The notes beneath the pieces were generated by a model. That model was not told the DNA's origin. It did not search any database and worked only from the letters and a program-made list of their open reading frames with translations. The translations under genes were made by a program, and so were the position numbers. This document shows, piece by piece, positions 17,971 to 27,054 of a stretch of DNA of 64,000 nucleotides (position 1 is the stretch's first letter; each line of letters begins with the position of its first letter). The DNA comes from CAWKPF01 sp963851415. Lineage in GTDB: Bacteria; Acidobacteriota; Thermoanaerobaculia; Multivoradales; Multivoraceae. The stretch lies in contig CAWKPF010000002.1 of the NCBI GenBank assembly GCA_963851415.1, positions 372,001-436,000 of the forward strand, given 5' to 3'.

Positions 17971-18819
17971 GTGGCAGACCCCACTCTCGTGGAACAGATC
18001 GAAGCCGCCGAAACCTACGAGGGACTCTACGTTCCAGCCCTCTTCGAGCAGTTCGCGATCAAGATGATCGACGGGGCGAAGGTCGAGACGGGCGATCGGC
18101 TCCTCGATGTCGCCTGTGGGACCGGGGTGCTCGCGCGCTACGCGCTGGAGCGAGTGGGTCCGAGCGGCTCCGTCGTCGGCCTCGACCCGGGCCCAGGCAT
18201 GCTCGCCGTCGCCAAGCGACTCGCTCCGTCCGTCGATTGGCGAGAAGGAACCGCCGAGTCCCTGCGCTTCCCCGACGGCTCCTTCGACAAGGTCATGAGC
18301 GCATTCGGCTTGATGTTCTTCACGGATCGCGCCGGCGCACTGCGGGAGATGACTCGCGTGCTCGCCCCGGGAGGCACGTTGACCCTCTCGACCTGGGAAT
18401 CCCTCGAGCGGTCCGAGGTCTATCCGGAAGCCGTCGAGTTGCTCGAGCGTCTTGCCGGAACGAAGGCCGCCGACGCGCTGCGCGCCCCCTTCGTGCTGGG
18501 AAACACGGAGGAACTGGCCTCGTTGTTGGAAGGCGCCGGCCTCGACTCCGTACAGATCGAGACGCACACCGGTACCGCACGCTTCCCCAGTGTGCGCACC
18601 TTGCTCGAAGCCGACCTGAGAGGCTGGCTGCCCGTCATGGGGGTCCTGCTCGACGAGGAGACGATCGAGCAGATCCTCGAGGAGGCCGAGAGCGTGCTCG
18701 CAGAATACGTGACCGACGATGGCCGGGCCGTCTTCCACGCGCCGGCACACATCGTCACCGGGACCCGGCGTCTGGAGGACCTCGAGAGCACCGACACTCG
18801 CGCTCGAGCACGGTCGTGA
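17971..18819 (+). CDS. class I SAM-dependent methyltransferase (UbiE-like)
   Basis: 282 residues. The Rossmann fold has motif I LLDVACGTGVLARYALE, the acidic strand VVGLDPGPGML, and motif III DGSFDKVMSAFGLMFF followed by RVLAPGGTLTLSTWE. A C-terminal helical extension of about 90 residues is not part of the core. The GTG at 17971 follows AAAGGAGAGAG by 5 bases. It transfers a methyl group to an unknown, possibly lipid or quinone-like, substrate. Tandem 17-bp repeats sit just upstream. Confidence 0.87.
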   Translation: MADPTLVEQIEAAETYEGLYVPALFEQFAIKMIDGAKVETGDRLLDVACGTGVLARYALERVGPSGSVVGLDPGPGMLAVAKRLAPSVDWREGTAESLRFPDGSFDKVMSAFGLMFFTDRAGALREMTRVLAPGGTLTLSTWESLERSEVYPEAVELLERLAGTKAADALRAPFVLGNTEELASLLEGAGLDSVQIETHTGTARFPSVRTLLEADLRGWLPVMGVLLDEETIEQILEEAESVLAEYVTDDGRAVFHAPAHIVTGTRRLEDLESTDTRARARS

Positions 18820-19095
18820 CGCGCTCGCAACAGCGAGACCGAGGCCGACTTCCCGAGTCGAGCCCCCGTGGTCAGGGGCAGGTGTCGAAGGCGTCGGTAT
18901 CGGTGAGGGTCACGAAGGTGCGACCCAGCGGATTGGAGTAGCTCACGGCTCTACGTCCTGGTCATGAGTGCTCGCCATCGCACTCTTGCGATAAGGTCGC
19001 CTCCGATTTCGGTCCTTCAGGAATCTCCGTTGCGACCCCTCTCCAGCCACGTGGTCTCCCGCCTGCAGCCAGCCTCCCGCAAGCGCGGTGTCCGA

Positions 19096-21291
19096 ATGGT
19101 TTGCAGAGGGCTCCGCTGCGCGGCGCTCGGACTGATCGTGGCGGCTCCGGCTTCGGCAGAACCGGCAGCCAAGATCTACGTCGAACGACCGGGGGTCCAC
19201 GGCCTCTCTTTCGAGAATCTGACCGAGGGGACGCGTGAGGGGACGGGAGTGCAGGGCTGGTCGGCAGAGCCCGTCCGCTCCTCGCATCTGCGCTTGTCGA
19301 TCCAGTCTCGTCCGACCCCCTTCTGGGTGGAGGACGGGGGGGACGGCCTCTTCGGTCAGGGGGATCGTCTCCTCTTTCTCGTCACGGAGGAGCACTACCG
19401 CACCTTGCGTACCGAGGCGGGCTCGACTCTCCTGGTGGCCCTGCTCACCGTCGCCGAAGAAGCCAGGGCCGAGCGCAACGACGACCCCATGCCGGAGTCC
19501 CAACCGCTCCGACGAGCGCGGCCCTGGCGACTGCGGAGGTACGAGAACGACAGCCTGCGTGCTCCGTTGACCCACAGCGAGCGCGACGCGGGGATCGACT
19601 CGATGTGGTACTGGACCATGCTGAGCGAGCGCAGCTCTTCCCAGCTCGTCGTCGAGCTCGGCGAGCTCGCCGATCGCGCGCCCGGGGCCACGCTCGACGT
19701 CACACTGCGCTTCCTCGGCTGGTCGGAGAGCCCTGTTCCGGACGGGACCTTCCAACACCAGGTCGAGGTTCTGGCGGGGAGCGAGACACTCGGCGAGGGC
19801 CGATGGGACGGCCGCCGCATCCATGTGCTCCGCATCCAGGATCTGCCGGCCGAAGCGCTCGAGCCCCCCAGCAACCGCCTGGTCGTGAAGATTCCGGAGC
19901 GCCGCCCTTCTTCAGACGAAGGCGACCCGATCGTCGACATCGCCTACCTCGACTGGGTCGAAGTGCGCTACGAAGCCTCGAGCCCACTGGCCGACGCGGA
20001 GAGCGCGCTGATTCTCGAGCCAGCCTCCGAACCGAGGTGGCTGGTGGATGGGAGCGACTCGCGCGCCCGTGTCTTCGCGGGAGCCGGTTGGTCGGCCACG
20101 GTCCGGGACTCGCCCTCGGGCCCGGGCTGGTTGCTCCCGGCAACCACGGACGAGACCGAGCTGTGGCTGGTCGACGACGGCGGACTCCGGTCTCCGTTGG
20201 CCATCGAGCCGCTGACGACCGGGGCCCGCGAAATCCCCGCCGACACGGACTACGTGATGATCGTCGCACCGTCTCTGCTCTCGGGAGTCGATCCCCTGGT
20301 CCAGTTGCATCGAGGCCGGGGCCGACGGGTCGCAGCTGTCGACGTGACCGCGGTCTACGACGAGTTCGGCGACGGGCAGCGCAGCGCAGAAGCGTTGCGC
20401 CGCTTTCTCGCGTACCACCACGCGAGGCGCGGCGCCCTGCGCTACGTGCTCCTGGTCGGCGACGCGGACTGGCTGCAGGCCGGTGACCGCAAGCCCTATC
20501 GCGACCGGGATCAGGAGCGGCGCAACCGGGTTCCGACCGAGACGTTTCTCTCCTTGCACGGCCCCGCAGCGAGCGATCACTTCCTCGCCTTCGACGAGAA
20601 CGACGAAACGTCTCCCCGGTTCGCCGTGGGGCGCTTGCCGGTGGTCGATCTCGCCGAGCTCGAAAACGTAGTCGAGAAGATCCTCACCCACGTTCGCTCG
20701 CCAGCCCCCTCCGGGACTCCCAGCGTCCTGATGCTGAGCGACCAGACCGGTCCATCTCTGGCACGGCGGCAGAGGCTGATCGAGGCTCTCTCCGACCTCT
20801 CACTGGAATTCGTGGTCCCGAGTGTGGAGACCGAAGGGGCTCGCGACCTGACGGTCATCGGAGCACTCGATGACCGGCCCTCCCTGGTGCACTTCGGGGG
20901 CCACGGGTCGCGTCACCTGTGGGAGCTCGGAGATCGGCGAGTCTTGAACGACGGGATGTTCTTCGACCTCGACGACATCGATCGGCTCGCTCCGGCTCAG
21001 CGCCTCCCCTTCGTCATCAGCTCTTCCTGCGCCACCGCTCCCTTCGATCACCCGAGCGCGGCTTCGCTGGGCGAGACCATGGTACTGCGGCCCGACAGGG
21101 GCGCGATTGCCTTCGTCGGGGCCTCGGCACTCCTGATCACCCCGCGCCGTTTCAGCGAAAGGCTCATCCGCGGACTCCTCGCCGGCGAGGCGATCGGCGA
21201 CGCCCTGGTCGCTGCCAAGCAACAAGCCGGCAGCCGGAGCGCGTCCTACCTGTACAACCTGATCGGAGATCCGGCACTGCCGCTGCGCTGA
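19096..21291 (+). CDS. secreted gingipain-like cysteine peptidase (family C25)
   Basis: 731 residues with a signal peptide (cleavage near ASAE, about 22). A beta-rich N-terminal region of about 330 residues precedes a C25 caspase-like catalytic domain (about 390-725). The catalytic pair is visible as VHFGGHGS (His603) and ISSSCAT (Cys645), and YNLIGDPALPL is the usual C25 end. There is no long C-terminal secretion domain after it, so export is probably by Sec alone. The frame is open 44 codons upstream, but only the ATG at 19096 gives a signal peptide. Family known from Bacteroidetes and other phyla with surface-protein processing. Confidence 0.85.
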   Translation: MVCRGLRCAALGLIVAAPASAEPAAKIYVERPGVHGLSFENLTEGTREGTGVQGWSAEPVRSSHLRLSIQSRPTPFWVEDGGDGLFGQGDRLLFLVTEEHYRTLRTEAGSTLLVALLTVAEEARAERNDDPMPESQPLRRARPWRLRRYENDSLRAPLTHSERDAGIDSMWYWTMLSERSSSQLVVELGELADRAPGATLDVTLRFLGWSESPVPDGTFQHQVEVLAGSETLGEGRWDGRRIHVLRIQDLPAEALEPPSNRLVVKIPERRPSSDEGDPIVDIAYLDWVEVRYEASSPLADAESALILEPASEPRWLVDGSDSRARVFAGAGWSATVRDSPSGPGWLLPATTDETELWLVDDGGLRSPLAIEPLTTGAREIPADTDYVMIVAPSLLSGVDPLVQLHRGRGRRVAAVDVTAVYDEFGDGQRSAEALRRFLAYHHARRGALRYVLLVGDADWLQAGDRKPYRDRDQERRNRVPTETFLSLHGPAASDHFLAFDENDETSPRFAVGRLPVVDLAELENVVEKILTHVRSPAPSGTPSVLMLSDQTGPSLARRQRLIEALSDLSLEFVVPSVETEGARDLTVIGALDDRPSLVHFGGHGSRHLWELGDRRVLNDGMFFDLDDIDRLAPAQRLPFVISSSCATAPFDHPSAASLGETMVLRPDRGAIAFVGASALLITPRRFSERLIRGLLAGEAIGDALVAAKQQAGSRSASYLYNLIGDPALPLR

Positions 21292-21328
21292 GCCAGCACC
21301 TGCCCCTGCGCTGCCAGGCCCAAGCGGC

Positions 21329-21350
21329 TCCCGGGCGCAGTCGCCCGGGA
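21329..21350. terminator. hairpin between convergent genes
   Basis: A perfect 9-bp stem TCCCGGGCG / CGCCCGGGA with a CAGT loop lies between the stops of the C25 peptidase (+) and the DUF11 protein (-). There is no T-run on either side, so it may be a bidirectional U-less terminator. Confidence 0.5.
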
Positions 21351-21375
21351 CACCGTCTCGATCAGCCCGTCTCGG

Positions 21376-22668
21376 TCAGCGCAGCCGCCAGAGCGCCGAG
21401 CTGACCAGCATGAGGGTCAACAGGATCAGGGCCCACTCGTTGGCCGTCGGGATGGGTACCGCCCCTGCGCCGCCCGGGCTCACGTCGACCCCCTCTGTGG
21501 AGGAATCGTCGCCGCCGTTCGGATCCGATTCGGAGGCAGTGACCGTCGCCGTGTTGTTGTGCATCCCCGGCGTGTCGGGTGCCAGGACGTCGATCGTGTA
21601 GCTCGCCATGGCCCCGTTCGCAACGGTGCCGAGGGTGCAGGTGGGTACCCCGCTGGGGTCCTCCGCACAGCCGCTCGTGCTCACGAACGTCATCCCGGCA
21701 GGCAGGATGTCGGTGACCGCGACGTTGGTGGCGTCGTCAGGACCTGCGTTGGTGACCGTGATGAGGTAGCTGAAGGGACTGCCCTCGGCGACCGAGCCCG
21801 CCGACGCGATCTTGGTGACCGAGAGGTCGGCCGAGAGCGCGGAGATGTCGGTCGTTTCGGTGTCGGAGTCGTTGCCGGAGTTGGGATCGGTCGTCGCGGC
21901 GGAAACCGTCGCCGTGTTGCTGATCATCCCGGCGGCGTTGGGAGCCGTGGCGTTGATCGTGTAGCTGGCCATGCCGCTGGCAGCGATGGTCCCGAGCGTG
22001 CAAGTGGGCGCCCCATTGGGATCCTCCGCGCAGCCGCTGGTGCTGACCAGCGTCACACCCGGCGGCAGCACGTCGCTGATCGACACACCGGTCGCGTCGG
22101 AGGGTCCGGCATTGTCCACGGTGATGGTGTAGCTGAAGGCTGCACCCTGTAGGACCGGATCCGCCGAATCGGTCTTGGTGACCGACAGATCCGCCTCGGG
22201 GGTCAGCGAGTTCGTGTCGGTGGCGGAGTTGTTGCCCATGTTCGGATCGGACAGCGCCGACGCGATGGACGCGGTATTGGCCAGTGAGCCCGTCGCGGCG
22301 GCGTCGATGCTGCAAGTCGCCGTATAGGTGGCGGTGCCGCTGTTGAGCAGGTCGGCCGAATCACTGATGTTGCCCGCCCCCGCCGCGGTACAGCTCGAAC
22401 CGGGCGAAGCCGTGCACGTCCAGGTGCAGGTCAGACTCGCCGGAAAGGTGTCCGTAACAGTCGCACCGACCACGTCACTCGGGCCCGCGTTGGTGGCAAC
22501 GATCGTGTAGACCACGTTGTTGCCCGGGATCGACGAGGCGGCACCGTCGGTCTTGGTGATCGAAAGGTCCGCACTCAGGCCACCGGCCCAGGCGACGGCG
22601 ACGGCCAGTGCGAAGGACGTGGAGACGGCCGCCACGAGAGCGAGCTTGCTGCTTTGGAATGATCTCAC
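21376..22668 (-). CDS. DUF11-repeat surface protein with IPTL-CTERM sorting signal
   Basis: 430 residues. A signal peptide (to about 28) precedes three DUF11 beta-sandwich repeats of about 120 residues, each opening with LSVTK- or LSITK-like strands and ending NTATV or NTASI with paired Cys loops (GCAEDP..CTLGT). The C-terminus is VPIPTANEWALILL then a hydrophobic helix and WRLR, matching the IPTL-CTERM pattern of proteins sorted to the outer envelope. The repeats are also similar at DNA level. Probably a surface or extracellular adhesive protein. Confidence 0.85.
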   Translation of the reverse strand: MRSFQSSKLALVAAVSTSFALAVAVAWAGGLSADLSITKTDGAASSIPGNNVVYTIVATNAGPSDVVGATVTDTFPASLTCTWTCTASPGSSCTAAGAGNISDSADLLNSGTATYTATCSIDAAATGSLANTASIASALSDPNMGNNSATDTNSLTPEADLSVTKTDSADPVLQGAAFSYTITVDNAGPSDATGVSISDVLPPGVTLVSTSGCAEDPNGAPTCTLGTIAASGMASYTINATAPNAAGMISNTATVSAATTDPNSGNDSDTETTDISALSADLSVTKIASAGSVAEGSPFSYLITVTNAGPDDATNVAVTDILPAGMTFVSTSGCAEDPSGVPTCTLGTVANGAMASYTIDVLAPDTPGMHNNTATVTASESDPNGGDDSSTEGVDVSPGGAGAVPIPTANEWALILLTLMLVSSALWRLR

Positions 22669-22754
22669 CTTGCGAACCTCGAAAGAGTTGGATTCTGGAC
22701 CGATGGTGGGGAACCGCAGCGTCGGTCAGGACACCGTGGCATCGACTGGGAGGC

Positions 22755-23360
22755 TCACGAAGAGGTCTCCCCTATCCCGGCCACGAAGGGCCGGACGGGG
22801 GTGAAGCGCTCTCGCTCGCCGCTCGTCGAAACGGATTCGACGAAATAGAAGTAGACGGACCCCGGCCTCGCCGTGCGATCCTCGAAACGGTAGTGCTGTG
22901 GAAGATCGGTGGTTCCCGCCCCCGGAATCGACTCGTCGGTGAGACGCTCGAACGGGCCGTCGGGATCGGCTCCACGGAAGACGTGGTAGCCGTGGCGCTC
23001 GAACTCGGTCGCGGTCGACCAGCGAAGGACGACCGGCGCATCCGACTCGGCGGCTCGATCGCCGGCGCTCTCGGGGACACTCTCCTGGGCGATCTCGGGA
23101 TCGGTTCGAGGGGGGACTGCTTCCGAGGTACAGCCCCAGAGAGGCCGGGCCCACGAGAAGGGGACGGAGAAGAGTGAGACCGAGAGGAAGAGCGCACCGG
23201 GGAGGACGACACCACGGACAATCGCCTCGATCCGAGACCTGCGCGGGCCACGCCCGGGCGCCGACGCACCGCGCCGCAGAACGGCGAACCTCGGACCTAC
23301 GGGGTCCAGTTCCTCCTGGAGCCCTTCCCTCGGGGCTCCCCTCCCTCTCATCGACGACAA
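22755..23360 (-). CDS. membrane-anchored FN3-like protein
   Basis: 201 residues. An N-terminal hydrophobic segment (about 45-70) and a short acidic linker precede a fibronectin-III-like domain: VLRWSTATEFERHGYHVFRG ... YRFEDRTARPGSVYFYFVESV. This resembles the beta-sandwich that often stands near the end of secreted proteins of Bacteroidetes and Acidobacteria. A TTG at 23360, 7 bases from GGAGGAG, is preferred over an ATG three codons later. Function unknown. Confidence 0.7.
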   Translation of the reverse strand: MSSMRGRGAPREGLQEELDPVGPRFAVLRRGASAPGRGPRRSRIEAIVRGVVLPGALFLSVSLFSVPFSWARPLWGCTSEAVPPRTDPEIAQESVPESAGDRAAESDAPVVLRWSTATEFERHGYHVFRGADPDGPFERLTDESIPGAGTTDLPQHYRFEDRTARPGSVYFYFVESVSTSGERERFTPVRPFVAGIGETSS

Positions 23361-23470
23361 ATCTCAACTCCTCCGAACAGGCGGATTCCTCGCTCCGCCG
23401 GCGGATGCTAGCAAACGATCAGATTCCTGTCTTCCCCCAGGCCGATACCCCTGGAACCGGGCGACCGAAG

Positions 23471-25153
23471 CTACTGGACGATCGAAAGACCGATCCGTGC
23501 CAGCTCCTCTTCGCGGAGCACCCGCTCGAGGCGTCGGGTCTGCTCCTGCAGGAGGTTGGCCCGAACCCGATCCCGGGCGTCCTCGAAGCTCGACCGTCGG
23601 CTCTGCCGGTAGTCCCGGAGCTCGAAGATCCAGAGTCCCGTCTCGAGGTGGAGCAGATCGGTCCACGCTCCCGGCTCGAGCTCTCGAATCGCGTCGACCA
23701 CGCGCGGTCCGAAGCCGCCGACCTGACGCTGATCCACCCACCCCAACCGACCGCCGCCGGGAGCACTGGGATGGATGGAATGGCGACGGGCCGCTTCATC
23801 GAAACGGAGCTCCCCCGACGCGAGGAGGCGCTCGATCGAGCGCGCGAGAGCAACCGACTCCTCGCTCTCCGAGGACAGCTGGATGACGGCGAGGTCAAAG
23901 CTCTCGGGCTCACTGAAGGGCCTCGCCGCCGTCTCGAATCGCTGGCGCACCTCCGCTTCGCTCGGCGGACTCAGACGGGCCTCGACCCGGCGCTCGAGCT
24001 CGCGGCGGGCCAGAATCGAGAGCGTGCGCCAACGCAGGATGGTCGCCACCTCCGGCTCGAGGTCGAGCCCCAGCTCGACGGCGCGCCGGGCGCCCGCCAC
24101 TCCGACCGCCCAATCGCGCAGCAGGCTCGAAACCGCCTCGGTGTCGAGCGATCCGAGCGCCACGCCCGGTGCCCGCACCGCCACCAGCTCCGGCAGATCC
24201 GATCGATCGAGCCGGTAGCCGTTCATCGCGAGCACCGTGGTCGCGGCACCCGGCGTGACCTCTGCCCCGGACTCCTCGAGCAGCCGCTCCCGAGCGGCCT
24301 GCCACAGCTCCCGGCCTCTCAGCCTCACGAGGTTGGTCTCGAGCTTGCGGCGAAGCTCGTCCGGGGTCGGGCGACTGCCTTCACGCACACTGTCGCAGCG
24401 GAAGATCGAGATTCCCTCCCCGTGCTCGACCGGCTCGGTCAACTGCCCGGGAGCGAGGTCACGCACCGCCGCCGCCGCCCGCGGTGGCAGCTCGTCCGGG
24501 TCGACGAATCCCAGTCGTCCGCCGCGCAGCCGGCTCTGCGATTCCGACTCGGAGCGGGCCAACGCCTCGAAATCGGCGCCGGCGAGCAGCTCGCGGTGCA
24601 GCTCGAGCATGCGGGCCCGCACGGCCTCGGTGTCGCGACCGTCTCCGAAGCGCTTGTAGAGGCTGCTCAGCTGCAGCTTTCGCGGCCTGCGAAAGGCGTC
24701 GGGGCGCTCCTGGGCGAGACGGTCGATCTCCTCGCGGCCAGGGTCCGGCATTCCGGCCACGAGATGCTGGCGCAGCGCGGCCATCAGCACTCCCTGACGC
24801 ATCGCCTCGACCTCGAGGCGGGTGCGCGTCTCGAGCGGAGCGCTCCGCTCCCGAGCGGCTGCGGCGAGCGACTCCTGGAGGACGTGCTCCTGGATCGCCG
24901 CGTGGTCCGACCCGAGCTCGTGGAAGCTCCGCCAGCTCTCGTGGTCCGCCCGCTCGAGACGGCCGCCGTTCCACGTCGCGACGATCGAGGACTCCGGAGC
25001 GACCGGCGCTTCGTCGACCGCCTGCTGAGCTGTAAGCGAGGTCGGCAGGAGCGCGAGGGTCGCCATCGGGATCGCCAGCACAGGGATCGCCCACGCCTGG
25101 ATCGGCAGGACACCAATGCCCGACCTGAGGCCAGAGCCGTCCCACCCCCTCAC
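23471..25153 (-). CDS. PpiC/SurA-type periplasmic peptidyl-prolyl isomerase
   Basis: 560 residues. A hydrophobic signal (about 8-35, ending near LTAQQ) precedes a helical chaperone region and two parvulin domains. The first (about 160-290) has LAGADFEALARSES ... GGRLGFVDPDELP; the second (about 430-530) has FDEAARRHSIHPSAPGGGRLGWV. It probably helps outer-membrane or secreted proteins fold. The GTG at 25153 overlaps the preceding stop as GTGA, so it is coupled to the CRTAC1 lipoprotein. A sister foldase lies in the divergent operon. Confidence 0.85.
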   Translation of the reverse strand: MRGWDGSGLRSGIGVLPIQAWAIPVLAIPMATLALLPTSLTAQQAVDEAPVAPESSIVATWNGGRLERADHESWRSFHELGSDHAAIQEHVLQESLAAAARERSAPLETRTRLEVEAMRQGVLMAALRQHLVAGMPDPGREEIDRLAQERPDAFRRPRKLQLSSLYKRFGDGRDTEAVRARMLELHRELLAGADFEALARSESESQSRLRGGRLGFVDPDELPPRAAAAVRDLAPGQLTEPVEHGEGISIFRCDSVREGSRPTPDELRRKLETNLVRLRGRELWQAARERLLEESGAEVTPGAATTVLAMNGYRLDRSDLPELVAVRAPGVALGSLDTEAVSSLLRDWAVGVAGARRAVELGLDLEPEVATILRWRTLSILARRELERRVEARLSPPSEAEVRQRFETAARPFSEPESFDLAVIQLSSESEESVALARSIERLLASGELRFDEAARRHSIHPSAPGGGRLGWVDQRQVGGFGPRVVDAIRELEPGAWTDLLHLETGLWIFELRDYRQSRRSSFEDARDRVRANLLQEQTRRLERVLREEELARIGLSIVQ

Positions 25154-27054
25154 GGCGCCGCCTCCGTTTCCCGGCCTGCGGCCCCCACCGCGGCGGTCGG
25201 CTCGCGCTCGACCTCGACCTTGCCCTCCCCCTTTCCTTCCACCAGTGTGTGGTACCGGCCGGGCTCGAGACCGGGGTAGGTCGCCCTCTCGCCCCCGGGC
25301 CAGATCACCTCCACCGTGACGGAACCGGCGAGCCGGCCGAGCCCCACCAGGACTCGTGGATCCCTCGCCGAGAGGTAGCTGCCGTCGCTCGCCACGCGCC
25401 GCCAGAGCGTCGTCCCGTCGGGCCGTACGATCCCCACGCGGGCACCCACGGCGTCGCGCTTGCCGGTACCCTCGAGCAGCCGAAGCCCGAGCCACGCGTT
25501 CGCCTCGCGGCTCTCGTTGAGCAGCAGCCGCGCAGGACCGTTGTTGTTGGTCAGGAGAAGGTCGCTGCGGCCGTCGTTGTCGACATCGCCGACCGCCAGC
25601 CCCCGGCTCACTTCGAGTCTCGTGAAGTCGCTGCCGCCCTGCGAGGTGACGTCCACGAATCGGCCTTCACCCCGATTGTGGAAGAGCTGATTCGACTGGG
25701 CGAGCGGATAGGAGCTCCCGGCCAGCACCTGCTCTTCGATCCCCTTGACGGCCCCGTTGGCGGCCGCAAGGTCGAGCCGACCGTCGTTGTCGAAGTCGAT
25801 CGCGGCGACTCCGAAGCCCGTCCGGTCCAGGCTCGGCGCTCCGAGACCGCTGGTCGTCGATCGGTCGTCGAACACGCCGCGGCCGTCGTTCAAGTAGAGA
25901 GTGTTGGTGTCGGAGTCCAGGTGAGTCATGAAGAGATCGTCGTCGCCGTCGTCATCGAGATCCTCCGCGATCACACCCATCGAGGCCTGGGCACGGCCCA
26001 GCATCGAAACGGCGACACCGCTTTCGAGCGCCACGTTCTCGAAGTGCGGTACCCCATCCTCGCCGCCCAGATTGCGCCACAGGAAGTTGCGCCGCAGATC
26101 GTTCGCGACATAGACGTCGATGCGGCCGTCTCCATCGAAGTCCGCCGTCACCAGGCCGAGGCCACTCGAGGGTGAATCGAGCACGCCCGCCGCACCCGTG
26201 ATGTCGGCGAAGGTGCCGTCCCCGCGGTTCAGCAGCACCCGATCGGGCTCGCCTTCGTAGGACTGCGGACCGCAGTAGTCCGGGCGCCCGCCGGCCGAGC
26301 GGCAGGGGCGGTGGTTCTCGAGCCGGAATTCCACGTAGTTGACGACGAACAGATCGAGCCAGCCGTCGGCGTCGAGGTCGACGAACGAGGCGCTGGTCGA
26401 CCAGCGGGAGTCGTCGACCCCCGACTTCGCGGTGGTGTCGACGAAGGCGATGCGGTCACCCGTCCCGACATTACGCCACAAACGGTTCGGCCCGAACCCG
26501 GTGAAGTAGAGATCGATTCGACCGTCGTTGTCGAAGTCGCCGGTGGCCACGCCCATTCCGTAGCCGAAGGGGCGCAGTCCGCTCTCGGCGGTCACGTCGG
26601 TGAAGGAGAGCCGGCGGCCCCCCTCAACGTCGTGGCTCAACTCGTTGCGGAAGACCCTCGGTCCACCGAGATCCGCGTCCCCCGGAGAGGCGGCCTCGCC
26701 CAGGGCCCCCCCCTGCACCAGGACCACGTCGAGGTCTCCGTCGCCGTCGAGATCCGCGAGAGCGCCACCGGAGCCGACCGGCTCGACGAAGTAGCGCGCG
26801 CCGGTCATCCCGTTGTCGTGCTCGAACACGAGCCCCGTCTCTGGGGCGACATCACGGAAGCGAGGCGCATCCACAGACGAAACCTCCGGCGTGTCGGCGT
26901 CGGGATTCGCGGACAGACTTCCCTCCCCACCGGAGTGCTCGTCGACGCACGCGAAGAGCAGCCCGGCCACGATCGTCAGGGCGACACCTCCGCCCGACCG
27001 AGGGAACCGGCCGCTCCTCCGGGCTCGCCCCGCGCGGCATCTCTCCTGACTCAT
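25150..27054 (-). CDS. CRTAC1-family lipoprotein (FG-GAP repeats plus ASPIC/UnbV domain)
   Basis: 634 residues. The lipoprotein signal has lipobox LFAC (about 37). Seven or so FG-GAP/VCBS blades follow, each with the calcium-like loop DxDxDGxxD (for example DLDGDGDLDVVLVQGG, DFNNDGR- and DFDGDGR-type loops), forming a beta-propeller. The C-terminal ASPIC/UnbV domain (about 530-615) has NAWLGLRLLEG and VEVIWPGG. The start ATG overlaps the TPR gene stop as ATGA. An outer-surface protein of unknown ligand; it often occurs with TPR partners. Confidence 0.9.
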   Translation of the reverse strand: MSQERCRAGRARRSGRFPRSGGGVALTIVAGLLFACVDEHSGGEGSLSANPDADTPEVSSVDAPRFRDVAPETGLVFEHDNGMTGARYFVEPVGSGGALADLDGDGDLDVVLVQGGALGEAASPGDADLGGPRVFRNELSHDVEGGRRLSFTDVTAESGLRPFGYGMGVATGDFDNDGRIDLYFTGFGPNRLWRNVGTGDRIAFVDTTAKSGVDDSRWSTSASFVDLDADGWLDLFVVNYVEFRLENHRPCRSAGGRPDYCGPQSYEGEPDRVLLNRGDGTFADITGAAGVLDSPSSGLGLVTADFDGDGRIDVYVANDLRRNFLWRNLGGEDGVPHFENVALESGVAVSMLGRAQASMGVIAEDLDDDGDDDLFMTHLDSDTNTLYLNDGRGVFDDRSTTSGLGAPSLDRTGFGVAAIDFDNDGRLDLAAANGAVKGIEEQVLAGSSYPLAQSNQLFHNRGEGRFVDVTSQGGSDFTRLEVSRGLAVGDVDNDGRSDLLLTNNNGPARLLLNESREANAWLGLRLLEGTGKRDAVGARVGIVRPDGTTLWRRVASDGSYLSARDPRVLVGLGRLAGSVTVEVIWPGGERATYPGLEPGRYHTLVEGKGEGKVEVEREPTAAVGAAGRETEAAP

